DNA from: Diphasiastrum complanatum | Taxonomy: Eukaryota; Streptophyta; Lycopodiopsida; Lycopodiales; Lycopodiaceae | Assembly (NCBI GenBank): GCA_029204225.1 | Contig: CM055100.1 | Span: 60,173,008-60,237,007, forward strand | Length of the DNA: 64,000 bases | Direction: 5' to 3' | In this document: positions 14,247 to 25,353 of the stretch, one piece after another | How positions within the stretch are numbered: the stretch's first letter is position 1 | Layout: the number at the start of each line of letters is the position of its first letter | The notes under the pieces: model-generated | The model's input: the letters and a program-made list of their open reading frames with translations, nothing else | Database searches by the model: none | What the model was told of the DNA's origin: nothing | Position numbers and translations under genes: made by a program

Positions 14247-15751
14247 CTTAGTACAAAGGAATCAACCAAAGGAGATTGGAAAACCTTCTTCAACTTTATA
14301 AAACTCACTTCTTAGCACTTCATGCCCGAAGTGTGGAAAAACAGTGATGGAAGGCCTGTCATGATCGCAATATCAAAACCAAGGATCTCATCAAGAGAAA
14401 AAATAGTGTATTTTTGGTGATTTTTTACATGAATTCCTATCAAATGAGGGCCGAAACCTATTGGTTCTCATTACAAGCTTAAATATATGATGGATTTCCT
14501 CTTATTTGAGCAATCATGCATCCAATTTGGATAGGTGAGCATTAGACACCATCATGTTGAAGTTTTGCTTCTTGAAGGTGGCCAAAAATGCATTTTTTGC
14601 ATGATCTGAGCTTATGATTGCTCAATGGACCAGTTAGAACCTCTTATGCCTCTCTAATGAACCTTAGTAGAGTGCTTGTAACCTCTGATTGGGTGCTTAT
14701 TGGGCTGGAGTTGAAATTTTGATGATATCGTCTTCCAAAAGTGCGCCCTACTACCTGAATTTTGGCCATTTACTGCTCGCAAGTATGAAGCCTAGGTGGT
14801 AGGGTGATGTGTCAAGTGCCTTGTAGACCCACTCTCCCTCCGTACTTTGCTTTATAGCGACCAATTTGGGTCCTGTAGAAAAAGTTATGGCCGTCTGAAG
14901 TTTGGCAATTTTTGAACAAAAATTTGTAAAATTTTGGAAATGTTCTGATGCATGCAAGCTCGTAATTCAGTGTAGTGTTTGTCTGATGATGAAAATGTAT
15001 GGATAGACTTGTATGCATGCTTGGATGCATGTTGCATGCATAATCAGTTATAGTGTCCTGTACAGAAAGTTATGGTTGTCTGAAGTTTGGCAATTTTTGA
15101 ACTAAAATTTGCAAATTTTGGAAATGTCCCGATGCATGCATGCTTGTAATTCAGTGTAGTGTTTTTCTGATGATGAAAATGTATGGATAGACCTGTATGC
15201 ATGCTTGGATGCATGTTGCATGTGTAATCAGTAGATTTATTGCATAAAGCTATTTTTGGTAATTCTAGATCAAAAAGTAGATTTCCTAGTGGCTAGGCTA
15301 TTTACAAAAAAAATTTCATTTTTTTTAAAAAAGTCAATGTTTCTTGAGTCTAGTTGGTCATATACAACATGCATATAGAATGTAGACATAGAAATGCCAA
15401 TTATGGGCTTGTAGAAACTCGTGGCATATCACATGCAATGATTGTAAGTGATCAAAAGTGACATGCAAGGCATGCACAAAGTGAATTGGACACATGCATA
15501 GTGATTTGGACAATTTTAGTTTAGAGTTTGACACTTGGTAAAATTAGGTAGAAATGCATGCATGTAAAGTGACAAATGTCACTAGTTCTTTAGTTATCAC
15601 TTTTAGATGTGGATGAAAGTAGAAGAGAGAAGGCTCTACCTCTCCAATCTCCATAAATATGTGTAAGCTCTCTCATAATTTTTTACGAAGAACCAAGCTT
15701 TGAAGCTATTCCATGTCATTTTGGATCTATCATATTGTTTGCTTGAATTTT
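14247..15751. other. Non-coding, probable gypsy 3' region or LTR remnant
   Basis: No gene. The sequence carries a 185-bp tandem duplication and many ATGCATGC/GCATGCAT palindromic words. Clear LTR ends were not found. A phrase ACAGTGATGGAAGG near 14341 echoes the GATGGA motif at the start of the window. Confidence 0.5.
14884..15236. repeat. 185-bp tandem duplication
   Basis: Unit 1 (14884-15068) and unit 2 (15069-about 15236) both start GTTATGG..GTCTGAAGTTTGG and end near GTTGCATG..TAATCAGT. Identity is about 90 percent by eye. Each unit is rich in GCATGC words. No coding potential. Confidence 0.85.

Positions 15752-15789
<38 letters not shown>
15752..15789. repeat. (CT)n microsatellite, short
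   Basis: About 19 CT units, directly followed by the copia LTR sequence also found after the CT array at 1694-1832. Confidence 0.95.
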
Positions 15790-15792
<3 letters not shown>

Positions 15793-16014
15793 GAAGGTTA
15801 TGCTAATGCATTAAATTCTTGTACTTCTTCTGTTTCAATAATGAAAGCAGTCATCCTTTGATTACTTGCATGCTAGATTGTGCTTTGGTCATAAATTCTA
15901 GAGCTAGATCTTGAGACTCAATCTAGAATCAGTTTATGTGCTAAACACAAAGCTTAACAAGATCATTCACACTTGAGGATTGTTCCCCACACGTGTGAAC
16001 TTTCTGGATCTTCA
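15790..16014 (+). mobile_element. Copia LTR remnant (solo)
   Basis: About 90 percent identical by eye to 1833-2064, ending in the same GGATCTTCA. No primer-binding site or coding sequence follows, so it is a solo or broken LTR. The left boundary is uncertain and may extend to about 15570. Confidence 0.65.
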
Positions 16015-16117
16015 TTAGTGGGTCCATGTGTACTTTCTAAGCTTCTCACCTTTTCTCTCTTTGTTTAGCAATAATTTTTTTGGTAGGTTTGGAGCTCAAG
16101 CAAATCTTATATCAACC

Positions 16118-17021
16118 TGTTGCGCCGGCGCCTCAAAGGGCGCTGGGACTTGAGCGGTTTCCCCAACAGGCGCTTAAGTCTCACATTCATCCATCATGCA
16201 CTTACGTAAAAGCCAACTCAGAAACGTAACAAGCTTAACCATTCAGACTTAAGAAAACTGGAATCCCAACCAACCCGAAAGCCAACTTAGAATCCGTCCC
16301 CAAAAGGTAACCAAAGGCAAAGACAAGCCACACATGAAACCCAAGGCATAGTGGTCGCCAAACTGACCAATTGGCATAGCGGCAAGCCCCATGTCGATGA
16401 CAGGGACCCTTAGGCGTCGACGACGCAAAAAGGTTATAGTAAGGGTCCTTCCACTTGGACCAGTCCCGGAGGCAAAACCAAAATGGTAATCATCCCCAAG
16501 GATTAACTTTATTAGATTTGGAAGAGGTTACATTCATACATAGACTGACCGGTCTCGGGGCCACCAACACGTGCTGGGCATTGTGCCTGGCTCGTGCTGG
16601 TAGAGGGAGCTGAGACCTGGCGACTGGATTCCTGGTGCTGGTCGAGCTACCCAAGTTTCTGTCTGCCAGACTCCCCCTATAGTTCTGCTGTGATTCGGCG
16701 CACCCCCTCTGTTTTGAACATAAAGCACGCTTTTTAGGACTTAGTTTTTATTTTGCTGATTAAGCCTGGCAAGCCTGGCAGAATCAGTCTAGCTCCCGGA
16801 CATGGGTCCCGGGAGTTGTCCCGACAGCAGAATCAACTTGCTTCCTGACTAGGCCATGACTCGAACTCCAGAGCTAGCTCATGACTTGTGACCACTTGAC
16901 TGGCTCACCACAGGTCGGAGGCTCAGTCCTTGACGTTCTAACTTGCTCTGGGACCTTAGGGAGCGTCACCCCTTAGAGTCTTACAGGGCACACTAGGTGT
17001 ACCTGAGTCAGCTTTACAACA
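16118..17021 (-). repeat. 3' LTR of chromovirus
   Basis: 904 bp, TGTTG...CAACA, homologous to 21349-22266. It contains GC-rich words such as CCCGGACATGGGTCCCGGGAG, able to fold as a hairpin. A PPT adjoins it at 17022. Confidence 0.95.
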
Positions 17022-17032
17022 TCCTCCCCTCG
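17022..17032 (-). other. Polypurine tract of chromovirus
   Basis: On the minus strand this reads CGAGGGGAGGA immediately before the LTR start TGTTG, the expected place for plus-strand priming. Confidence 0.8.
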
Positions 17033-17265
17033 TTTGAAAAAGCTGATGTCCTCATCAGGGCCAAACTAGACCTAGGACGTATGGCACGGGCTCAATTCAC
17101 CGGCCTTAACAACTTTTGAATTTAAAAGATACATTGGCAGTAGCATAGGAAAAGTGTAGATAAAGTTCACTTACGTAAAACCTGTGTAAAGCTGCAAGTG
17201 ATTTATTGACAAACTTAAGAAAGATACTTGGAAGTTCCTTAAACTTTAGAATTGGCCATGAGTGT

Positions 17266-20200
17266 TTATGCAGGAGGCAGGCCGCCAAGTAGTGCTTTGT
17301 GTGCCGATCTGGAAAAACGGCTATTGCGTTGAATCTTCTGCAGATAATCTACAAGTACTTCAGGGGCTCCCTCCTTAAGTTTGTCTTCGTACTCCCAAGA
17401 AGCCTCAATGAGTGGAGCCCGTAGCCACTTCACTAGATATTCACGTTGCACGCCAGTTCGCTTTCTATGTGTCAATATTTGTTTGGTACAAGCTGTCTCT
17501 TTGTATCATCAAGTGTCGTTGGTGGGTGACGAAGTTCGTGTTGCCGATCAAATCGCTCATTTGGTTTATACCGTTTGAGTAATGAGATATGAAACACATT
17601 GTGTATATCCAAGCTGGATGGCAGCGCCAATCGGTAAGCCACTGGGTTGATCTTCTTGGTGACATGATATGGTCCCGCATAAGGTCGAACAAACTTATAA
17701 GAGAAACCTTTTGGTAACGCAATGTTCTTTGTGTTCAGCCACACTTGATCACCTTCCTCAAATTCCAGTTCTCGTCGATGTGGGTTCACGTCAGCTGCCA
17801 TACTTCTTTGGGATTGCTCTAAAAATGACTTCACCTCTGTCAGCTTTGTGTGCCACTCATTGATGAATTCCTCTACAGTGGGTACTGGAGTTTCTTGCAC
17901 ACCTGTAAGAAAAGAGCTTGGAACAATCGGTAGCCGACCATTGCTTACCTCGAAGGGTGCCTGTCCAGTAGATCTGTTCACTTGGTTGTTATGTGCAAAC
18001 TCGAGAATATCCAAGTAGTTGACCCAATCGGATTGGTCCCAAGCGACATAATTTTGTAAATATTGTTCAATCTGTCGATTGACTCGTTCCGTTTGCCCAT
18101 CTGTTTGAGGGTGATATGCAGTGCTGAAATTCAGTCTAGTTCCCACGAGGTAAAATAGGCAAGTCCAAAACTTTCCGACGAACTTGGTGTCTCGGTCAGA
18201 AATAATCGTTCTAGGTAGGCCATGGTATTTGAAGACACATTTGAAAAATAACCTTGCCACTTCTTCAGCTGTCACTGAACTTTTAGTTGGTACAAGGTGA
18301 GCTTGTTTTGAAAAATGGTCAACCACCACATAAATCGAGTCGAAACTCTGGCAACGTGGTAGTTGAACAATAAAATCCATGCTCACTGAGTCCCAATGGT
18401 ATGCTGGTACTGGTAATGGTTGGAGTAGTCCTGCTGGGGCTAGCGGTTCCACCTTCACTTCTTGACATGTAGGACATGTTTGCACATAGGATTCAACGTC
18501 TGCCCACATATCTGGCCAATAGAAGCCTCTCTTGAGAAGTTCATACATGTGATTCACCCCTGGATGTCCGGTGGCTAGTACGTCATGATGCTCCCTCAAG
18601 ATTTTCTTCCTCAAGTTGATGTTGTCTGGAACATATACTCTGCATTGTTTATAAACAACCATTTGGTCTTTCCAAGTGAAATGTTTACAAGGCTTTCCCA
18701 ACTGGAATTCGATCATTAGATTCTTAGCCAATGCATCTACACCATAGTTCTCTTTGATTTCTTGGAGTAGACCGGTCACCTGGGTTGAAACCGTCGCCAT
18801 CAAGTGCTCCTGTCTACTGAGTGCATCTGCTACCACATTATTCTTTCCCGCCGTATGTAGAATGTCTATATTGAATTTCGAGAGAAAGTTTTGACATCGC
18901 ATCTGCTTTGGTGTGAGCATACCTTGGGATGAGAAGTACTTAAGTGATACGTTGTCAGTGAATGCCTTAAAGGGCTTTCCTACCACATAATGTCTCCAAT
19001 GCTCCATTGCTTGTACGACTGCAACCATTTCTTTTTTGTGAGTTGGCCATCGTCATTCTACATCACTTAATTTCTTTGAAAAATATGCAATTGGTTTTCC
19101 CTCTTGCATCAACACGGCCCCAATAGCAAAGTTTGACGCATCTGTATGTATTTCGAACGGTTTGCTAAAGTCCAGTAGGGCAAGAATGGGTTCTTGAGTG
19201 ATCTGTCGCTTTAGTTCTTGGAATGTTGCTTCACATTCCGGTGTCCATGTCACTTTGAGATGAGTCTTTGTCTGCTCCAACAACGGTGCCACAATTTTGC
19301 TAAATGCCTCAATGAATCTCTTGTAAAAATTACATAGCCCGACAAAGGATTTGATGCCATGAACAGTTAAGGAAATCAACTTCCTCCACCACAAACTCAC
19401 ATTTCTCTCTTTTCGCGAATAAGCAGTTCCTCCTCAGTTGTTGGAGAACTGTCCTTAAATGTTTAATGTGATCTTTAAGGCTCCGGCTAAATACTAATAT
19501 GGCATCGATGTACACAATGACAAATTCATCCAGACAGTCTTGAAAAATATTGTTCATCAACATGCAAAAAGTGGCTGGTACATTTGTTAGACCGAATGGC
19601 ATCACTAGGAACTCGTGACTCCCGTACTGCGTTCGAAACGTCGTTTTGTACTCATCACCTTTAGTTTGATGATATCCAGATTTGAGATCTATTCGGCTAA
19701 AGTATTTGGCATGTTTGAGTTGGTCGAACAGGTCATCAATTCTAGGCATGGGGTACTTGTTCTTGATGGTACTCTTGTTAAGCATGCGATAATCCACACA
19801 CATTCGAAAAGTTTTATCCGCCTTTTCCACGAACAACACTGGGGCTCCAAAAGGTGAAGCGCTAGGTCTAATAAAACCTTTGTCTATCAATTCACCAAGT
19901 TGTCATTTTAGTTCTGCCAACTCCTCTTGTGACATTCTGTAGGGTGCTCGTGAAGTTGGCTCCGTTCCTGGTACCAACTCAATTTTATGGTCCACCGGTC
20001 TTCGAGGAGGTAGCTTAGCTGGGAGTTCCTCCGGAAACACATCGCTAAATTCTTCTAGCAGATCTGCCACTTCTTTTGGCAAGTTTTCTTGTCGCACGCT
20101 TTTCCCTTCTAGGACTTCTCGGCAGATGCAAAGAAAGCACTTTGACCTTTTCCCTTTCGCCATTCTTTTCATCGCTAATGCTGCAACCAGATTTTGTTCA

Positions 20201-20661
20201 ATATCGGTATCCTTAGCATTTCCTCCGGGCAGGGCTTTTGTCACGCAGATTTGTCCCTTGTAATCCAAGAGGACCAAGTTTGAGCTCCTACCCAAAACTG
20301 CAATACAGTGTTCATTTAACCAAGGGAGGCCCAAAATCACATCGAAGGCATTTATCTCTAAAATCAAAAAGCTAAGTTTAGCCTTCCATCTTCCAATCTG
20401 CACCGGGATGTTCAATGTCGCTTTGTCTGCATCTAGTGCTCCCTTCGCTGTTTCTACCTTGAGAGTAGATGTAACATTTCTGGTTGGCAAGTTGAATTGT
20501 TCCACTACGCTCCTTGAGATATAGTTATGTGAAGCTCCGGAGTCGATCATGAAATCTGACTTCCTCCCCGCGATCTTTCCTGATAAGAATAACAATCTTG
20601 AACTAGTCTTGGGGGTTGCCCCATGGAAGTTCCTTTCCATACTTGTGTGTTGTCCACGCAT
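17266..20661 (-). pseudogene. Chromovirus pol: protease, RT, RNase H, integrase, chromodomain
   Basis: The ATG at 20661 starts directly before the retroviral-type protease (MIDSGASHNYIS, ILGLPWL). A TGA near 19900 separates it from RT (19890-19330), which has [12 protein letters not shown] and DLKSGYHQ. Its catalytic box reads VYIDAILVF, so the second Asp of the usual YIDD is Ala. A frameshift near 19380 and a stop near 19050 fall before and within RNase H (HTDASNFAIG, TDNVSLKYF, ADALSR). Integrase (19028-17472) has HHCC (HHDVLATGHPG ... CPTCQ) and Asp, Asp, Glu (SMDFI, ISDRDTKF, GQTERVN). After another frameshift, 17475-17266 encodes a chromodomain-like end (REYLVKW ... SWEYED). Gag is missing upstream. 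Nearest chromovirus clade cannot be told by eye. Confidence 0.92.
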
Positions 20662-21333
20662 AAATGTAAGCTCCTCTCACAACTCCCAACTAGATCAGAT
20701 TACCTAAATCAAAACAAGTAGTCAAGGATAATTCAGGTCCAGGCAAGCACACCACAAACGAACATACCAACCAAAGCTAAACAGAAGATCCATCTCAAGT
20801 CACATTCCCCTTGAGACCGGACATAGGACCTTTGCCTAGCCGCACCCACACAAATCTATCACAGAATTAGCCCACGGAGAAACATCCATCCAACCATCCG
20901 TGCTTTCACCATTAAGCAACACATTGCCTCAGTCACGCCCCACCACTTTTTGGTCGATAGCCCTTATAGCTAAACAATCGGCAGCTATCCCGCACCGGCA
21001 GCTAACCACCCGTGCTTTACCCCCAAATTCGAGCAGCATCTCTGTATCAATGGTTAATCCGTATAGTTCGAATATGTCGCTCCGCACCCCACAAGGTACA
21101 GACCGTGCTTTCACCTACCTAGGCAGCACTTTGCCCCATTCGTCCTACGTGTAGACAGCGCCAGGTCGTGCTTACACCTCGAGGGCAGCACTTTGACTCA
21201 TCAAGTCCCCCGTTCTGTCGACCATTCCGACCGTGGATGCACCCGTGCTTACACTGTGGGCAGCACCTTGCGCAACGGTTGTCTTAACAAATCCCAAAAC
21301 GTGGCCATCCATGTGAGACTTGCGTAGCTGACC
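20662..21333 (-). other. Chromovirus leader with five GTGCT...AGCAC hairpin-like repeats
   Basis: In place of gag, this 670-bp stretch has no long reading frame. It contains five units beginning CGTGCTT(T)(A/C)ACC and ending (G)CAGCAC or a variant, at about 20900, 21012, 21104, 21168 and 21245. GTGCT and AGCAC are inverted complements, so each unit can form a small stem-loop. The last three are exact and the first two degenerate. An RNA packaging or dimer role is conceivable but unproven. Confidence 0.7.
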
Positions 21334-21346
21334 GGCTCTGATACCA
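21334..21346 (-). other. Primer-binding site of chromovirus
   Basis: Minus strand reads TGGTATCAGAGCC two bases inside the LTR, a perfect match to the common tRNA-iMet PBS. Confidence 0.93.
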
Positions 21347-21348
21347 CA

Positions 21349-22266
21349 TGTTGCGCCGGCGCCTCAAAGGGCGCTGGGACTTGAGCGGTTTCCCCAACAC
21401 GCGCTTAAGTCTAACATTCATCCATCATGCACTTACGTAAAAGCCAACTCAGAAACATAACAAGCTTAACCATTCAGACTTAAGAAAACTGGAATCCCAA
21501 CCAACCCGAAAGCCAACTCAGAATCCGTCCCCAAAAGGTAACCAAAGGCAAAGACAAGCCACACATGAAACCCAAGGCATAGTGGTCGCCAAACTGACCA
21601 ATTGGCATAGCGGCAAGCCCCATGTCGATGACAGGGACCCTTAGGCGCCGACGACGCAAAAAGGTTGTAGTAAGGGTCCTTCCACTTGGACTAGTCTCGG
21701 AGGCAAAATCGAAATGGTAATCATCCCCAAGGATCAACTTTATTAGATTTGGAAGAGGTTACATTCATACATAGACTGACCGGTCTCGGGGCCACCAACA
21801 TGTGCTGGGCATTGTGCCTGGCTCGTGCTGGTAGAGGGAGCTGAGACCTGGAGACTGGATTCCTAGCGCTGGTTGAGTTGCCCAAGTTTCTGTCTGCCGC
21901 ACTCCCCCTATAGTTCTGCTGTGATTCGGGGCACCCCCTCTGTTCTGAAACATAGTGCTTTATGGTAAAGCACGCTTTTTAGGACTTAGTTTTTATTTTG
22001 CTGATTAAGCCTGACAAGCCTAGCAGAATCAGTCTGGCTCCCGGACATGGGTCCCGGGAGCCGTTCCGACGGCAGAATCAACTTGCTTCCTGACTAGGCC
22101 ATGACTCGAGCTCCAGAGCTAGCTCATGACTTGTGACCACTTGACTGGCTCACCACAGGTCAGAGGCTCAATCCTTGACGTTCTAACTTGCTCTGGGACC
22201 TTAGGGAGCGTCACCCCTTAGAGTCTTACAAGGCACACTAGGTGCACCTGAGTCAGCTTTACAACA
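21349..22266 (-). repeat. 5' LTR of chromovirus
   Basis: 918 bp, TGTTG...CAACA. It is longer than the other LTR by a 14-bp segment near 21950 (a GTGCTTTATGG-containing insertion). The rest aligns throughout. Confidence 0.95.
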
Positions 22267-22271
22267 CAACC

Positions 22272-22706
22272 CCAACCCTACTTCTCTACTATAATGCTCT
22301 TTGTACCCTTATTTTCTTTCCTGAAATCATTTTTTATTTTTTCATGAAAAAAAAAAGGTGCTTAAGACAATACAACATAATTTTTACACTTTTTTTTAAA
22401 ACTTTTTAACATGCATCTTTGGGGATGCGAAAGGTGCATGAAAAAAAGAAAACAAAAAGTTTTCCGAGAGTAGAAGGTCACCCATGGGAAAGGCCTTTGG
22501 CCAAGGGCATTAAAGGCCTAAAGGCATGGAGTGGAAGGTGACCACCTCCCCTAGTTTTTATCATCTTCTCTGTGTCTTGGGAACTGTTTCTTGTTGTGCT
22601 TCAAGAATTAGAATCCTGTGTGTCTACTATTTTTATCTTGCATGCTGCTGTGTTTTTTGCTCTTCTTTCGACTTGGGTTGTTGCAATTGCGTTAGCCCAT
22701 TTTGCA
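22272..22706 (+). other. 5' flank of the RGP-like gene
   Basis: AT-rich sequence followed by a run of in-frame open codons from about 22572 that lacks an ATG and would encode a hydrophobic stretch. RGP proteins are soluble and lack such a segment, so I treat this as 5' UTR. No firm TATA box was chosen. The chromovirus insertion ends at 22266 and may have displaced promoter sequence. Confidence 0.4.
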
Positions 22707-23789
22707 ATGAGCAGGTGGGGTGACGATCCAGCAGGAGCAGAGGTGAGATCTGAAGAGGTGGAGGTTGTGATCTCGGCCACCAACGCAGCTGAATTGAGCA
22801 GCTTTTTGGAGGCATGGAGAGATGTGTTGCAACCCTATCACCTGATTATTGTCCAAGACCCAGATCTCGCTGACCCCTTGCACATCCCTGAGGACCTGGA
22901 TCACCATCTCTACTGCAAAGAGGACATGGAGTCAATTCTGGGACCAAAGCTCATATCTGCCCTTTGCTTCAGCGGCGATGCGGCCCGATCATTTGGGTTT
23001 TTGCAGGCACGCCGGCGCTATGTCTTTACTATGGATTTGAGCAGCCTGCCTCTGAAGGACGCTGTGACCGGCACACTTATTGATCCCATCCAGCAACACT
23101 TGGTCAATCTCAAAAGCCCCTCCACTCCTTTCTTTTTCAATACTCTGTATGATCCATACCAAGACGGCACTGATTTTGTGCGGGGGTACCCTTTCAGTCT
23201 GAGACTGGGCTTGCCAACTGTGATCTCGCATGGCTTATGGCTGAATGCCGCAGATTTTGATGCCCCCACCCGCATACTGAAGCCGAATAAGCGCAATTTG
23301 ACAGAGGTTGATGCAGTGGTGACGATCCCAAGGGGGAGCCTGTTTCCTATGAGTGCAATCAATCTAGCATTTGACCGAAGGATTGTGGGACCAGCCATGT
23401 TTTATGGGTTGCTAAGGCTGGCGTCAGGGCGTTCGGAGTCCTTCGATGACATATGGGCGGGCCTTTGTTGCAAGGTGATCTGTGATCATATTGGTTATGG
23501 GGTGAAATCAGGCAAACCCTATGTGTGGCAAACCACATCCACCAATGCCTTTGATAGCTTGAAGAAGGAATACAAAGCCATCAACTGGCTGGAGGAGATT
23601 ATACCTTTCTTCCAGTCAATTCGTCTGCCGAGGACGCTTTCTCGAGTTGAAGACTGCTACCTTGAGATTGCTAAGCTTGTGAAAAGAAAGCTGAATTCTA
23701 TAGATCCTGTGTTTGAAAAAATTTCGTCTTCAATGGAGGCTTGGATTGAAGCCTGGAAAGCTATTTCTGATTTTGAAGAGGATAGTTGA
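22707..23789 (+). CDS. RGP / UDP-arabinopyranose mutase-like protein (GT75), Asp triad lost
   Basis: Intact 360-residue ORF, matching the usual family length of about 350-360. Family members are soluble, Golgi-associated proteins that interconvert UDP-arabinopyranose and UDP-arabinofuranose for cell-wall synthesis and become self-glycosylated. Conserved segments seen are LQPYHLIIVQDPD near the N-terminus, STPFFFNTLYDPY, DFVRGYPFSLR (the family's glycosylated and essential Arg region), SHGLWLN, DAPT, LFPMSAINLAFDR, GPAM, DDIWAGLCCKVICDH, YGVKSGKPYVW and EEIIPFFQS. Where active members have three consecutive Asp, this protein reads TMDLSSLP, keeping one. That predicts weak or no mutase activity, as in non-catalytic subunit-type paralogues. 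The ATG at 22707 is the first in frame. No introns interrupt it, although plant RGP genes usually have some, so it may be a retrocopy. A TGA or intron upstream cannot be excluded. Confidence 0.9.
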   Translation: MSRWGDDPAGAEVRSEEVEVVISATNAAELSSFLEAWRDVLQPYHLIIVQDPDLADPLHIPEDLDHHLYCKEDMESILGPKLISALCFSGDAARSFGFLQARRRYVFTMDLSSLPLKDAVTGTLIDPIQQHLVNLKSPSTPFFFNTLYDPYQDGTDFVRGYPFSLRLGLPTVISHGLWLNAADFDAPTRILKPNKRNLTEVDAVVTIPRGSLFPMSAINLAFDRRIVGPAMFYGLLRLASGRSESFDDIWAGLCCKVICDHIGYGVKSGKPYVWQTTSTNAFDSLKKEYKAINWLEEIIPFFQSIRLPRTLSRVEDCYLEIAKLVKRKLNSIDPVFEKISSSMEAWIEAWKAISDFEEDS

Positions 23790-25353
23790 GAGTGTAACTG
23801 TCCTTGTTCAGGATCTCTTATCTTTTGTTAGGAAAAGGTTGTAATCCGATTACAGTTGTTGGATGGATCAGAACTCATCGTCCTTCCTTAGACAGAAGAT
23901 AGTCTTTCCATTTAGTTAGCCACTTACCAGATCTTTTGATTTTTTATCATACTATTCTAACCCTAAGTGGTAGTGGAATGCCCAATGATAGAAAGTGCAG
24001 CATTTTAGATTTTGTTTGGTCTTAGAATCTGGAAAATATTGCTATATTTGTTTCCAAACATACAAACAGCAAAACTATTTGAGTGGTATGTTGCAATAGC
24101 TGATGGCAAGTGCTGATAGAGCATTAAGCAAATCAATTTTAGAACTAACTTGCAGATGATTTGTGTTGTGTGGGTGATATTTAGTGGATGTGCAATGCAT
24201 TTCAAAGTTCAAGGGTATGAGAATGTTCATATTTTTAAGGTTTGAAATTCATTTCAATGGCCATCACTGCATGGTTTTATGCTTTGGCAGTTGCAGTTTC
24301 AATCATTTAAAGTTTTAGTATAATTTTCTAGTTGCAAATTGCAATCTGTATAATACTTGATTCATAAGCATTTTCTTGTTTTTCCAGGCCTCAAATCTCG
24401 AAAAGAGAATTCAAAATTAAATTGTGTTTATTAATTACCTTATCGATGATCATTTGGGGATGTTTTTGTATACATTATATCTTCTTGATTATGTTTTGTT
24501 TCTGGCATATAGGTCTGCAAGCACATTTGGGCTATCTTTGTCTACTTTAACGAGGAAAAGTTGTGACATTTGTGCCTTTGACAGGTAAGCTTTGCTTATA
24601 TATTATGAGCAATCTCTGGGCACTTGTACATCCTACTCTGGCTGCTATCCACAAGTGGTACATCCTATACAGACTGAGCACCTTCGGTGTTGTGTTGGTA
24701 CCATTTTGGCTTGCTGTCTGTAGATAGCACATGCATTGCACAATCTGGATTCTTCTTGGCTTCTCTTTGTCTACATTTAGGTATGTTCGTGGTGGCTGAT
24801 TCGAACCAGATACTAACAATATATTTCTGCTGGATCTTTTGCTAGTGAAAGACATTCTTTATTGAGGAGCTAATAGCATAGATGGGCAGATTTTAGTCTA
24901 CCACCTAAGCATTTGAAAAAAACCAACTTAAGAATTTTGTTCAAGCTGAATTCTCTTGAAGACCAAAGAGCAGCTCATGTTTGGTTATGATGAGATCCTA
25001 AATATTGCTTGTTGGCTAAAAAGTTTCTCTTTTTCTTTCATAAAATTGGCCTAGCATGAATTCTGAGACTTTTTGGGTTGCATTTATTTTTTGTCTAAGC
25101 TTTACTTCATGACATCACTTACTTCCCAAAGTGAATTTGGATATATTCCAATCTCAAGAAGAGATATGCGTTCAAGCGGAATATGTTAAAAAGGATCATT
25201 GAACTAACTTTTGCGCAACAACCAAGCATAGATGAATAGAAGTTCATAGCTCAGAAGTTGGGCCAACCAGGCTTTTGTTAATTTGAATGCCTACACAACA
25301 ATATGTCTATTGCCAACATACTTTTGAATTGTTAAGGTATTGCGTAAAGCATA
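23790..25353. other. 3' flank of RGP-like gene, no gene seen
   Basis: AT-rich sequence with short frames only. Several AATAAA-like words could serve as poly(A) signals, but none is distinctive. No mobile-element signature. Confidence 0.5.

Larger units (their letters stand above)
16118..22266 (-). mobile_element. Chromovirus (Ty3/gypsy with chromodomain), gag-less, complete ends
   Basis: A minus-strand LTR retrotransposon bounded by two LTRs that start TGTTG and end CAACA. It is flanked by the 5-bp target duplication CAACC (16113-16117 and 22267-22271). On the minus strand the order is LTR, PBS (21346-21334), long leader, protease, RT, RNase H, integrase, chromodomain, PPT, LTR. No gag or nucleocapsid is visible. 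LTRs differ by roughly 35 substitutions, mostly C/T or G/A transitions, plus one 14-bp indel, about 4 percent. The element inserted about 440 bp upstream of the RGP-like ORF start. Confidence 0.93.

Noticed and set aside
22572-22706. N-terminal hydrophobic extension of the RGP-like protein
   Set aside because: The open stretch starts at GTG, not ATG. RGP proteins have no membrane segment, and family similarity starts after the ATG at 22707.
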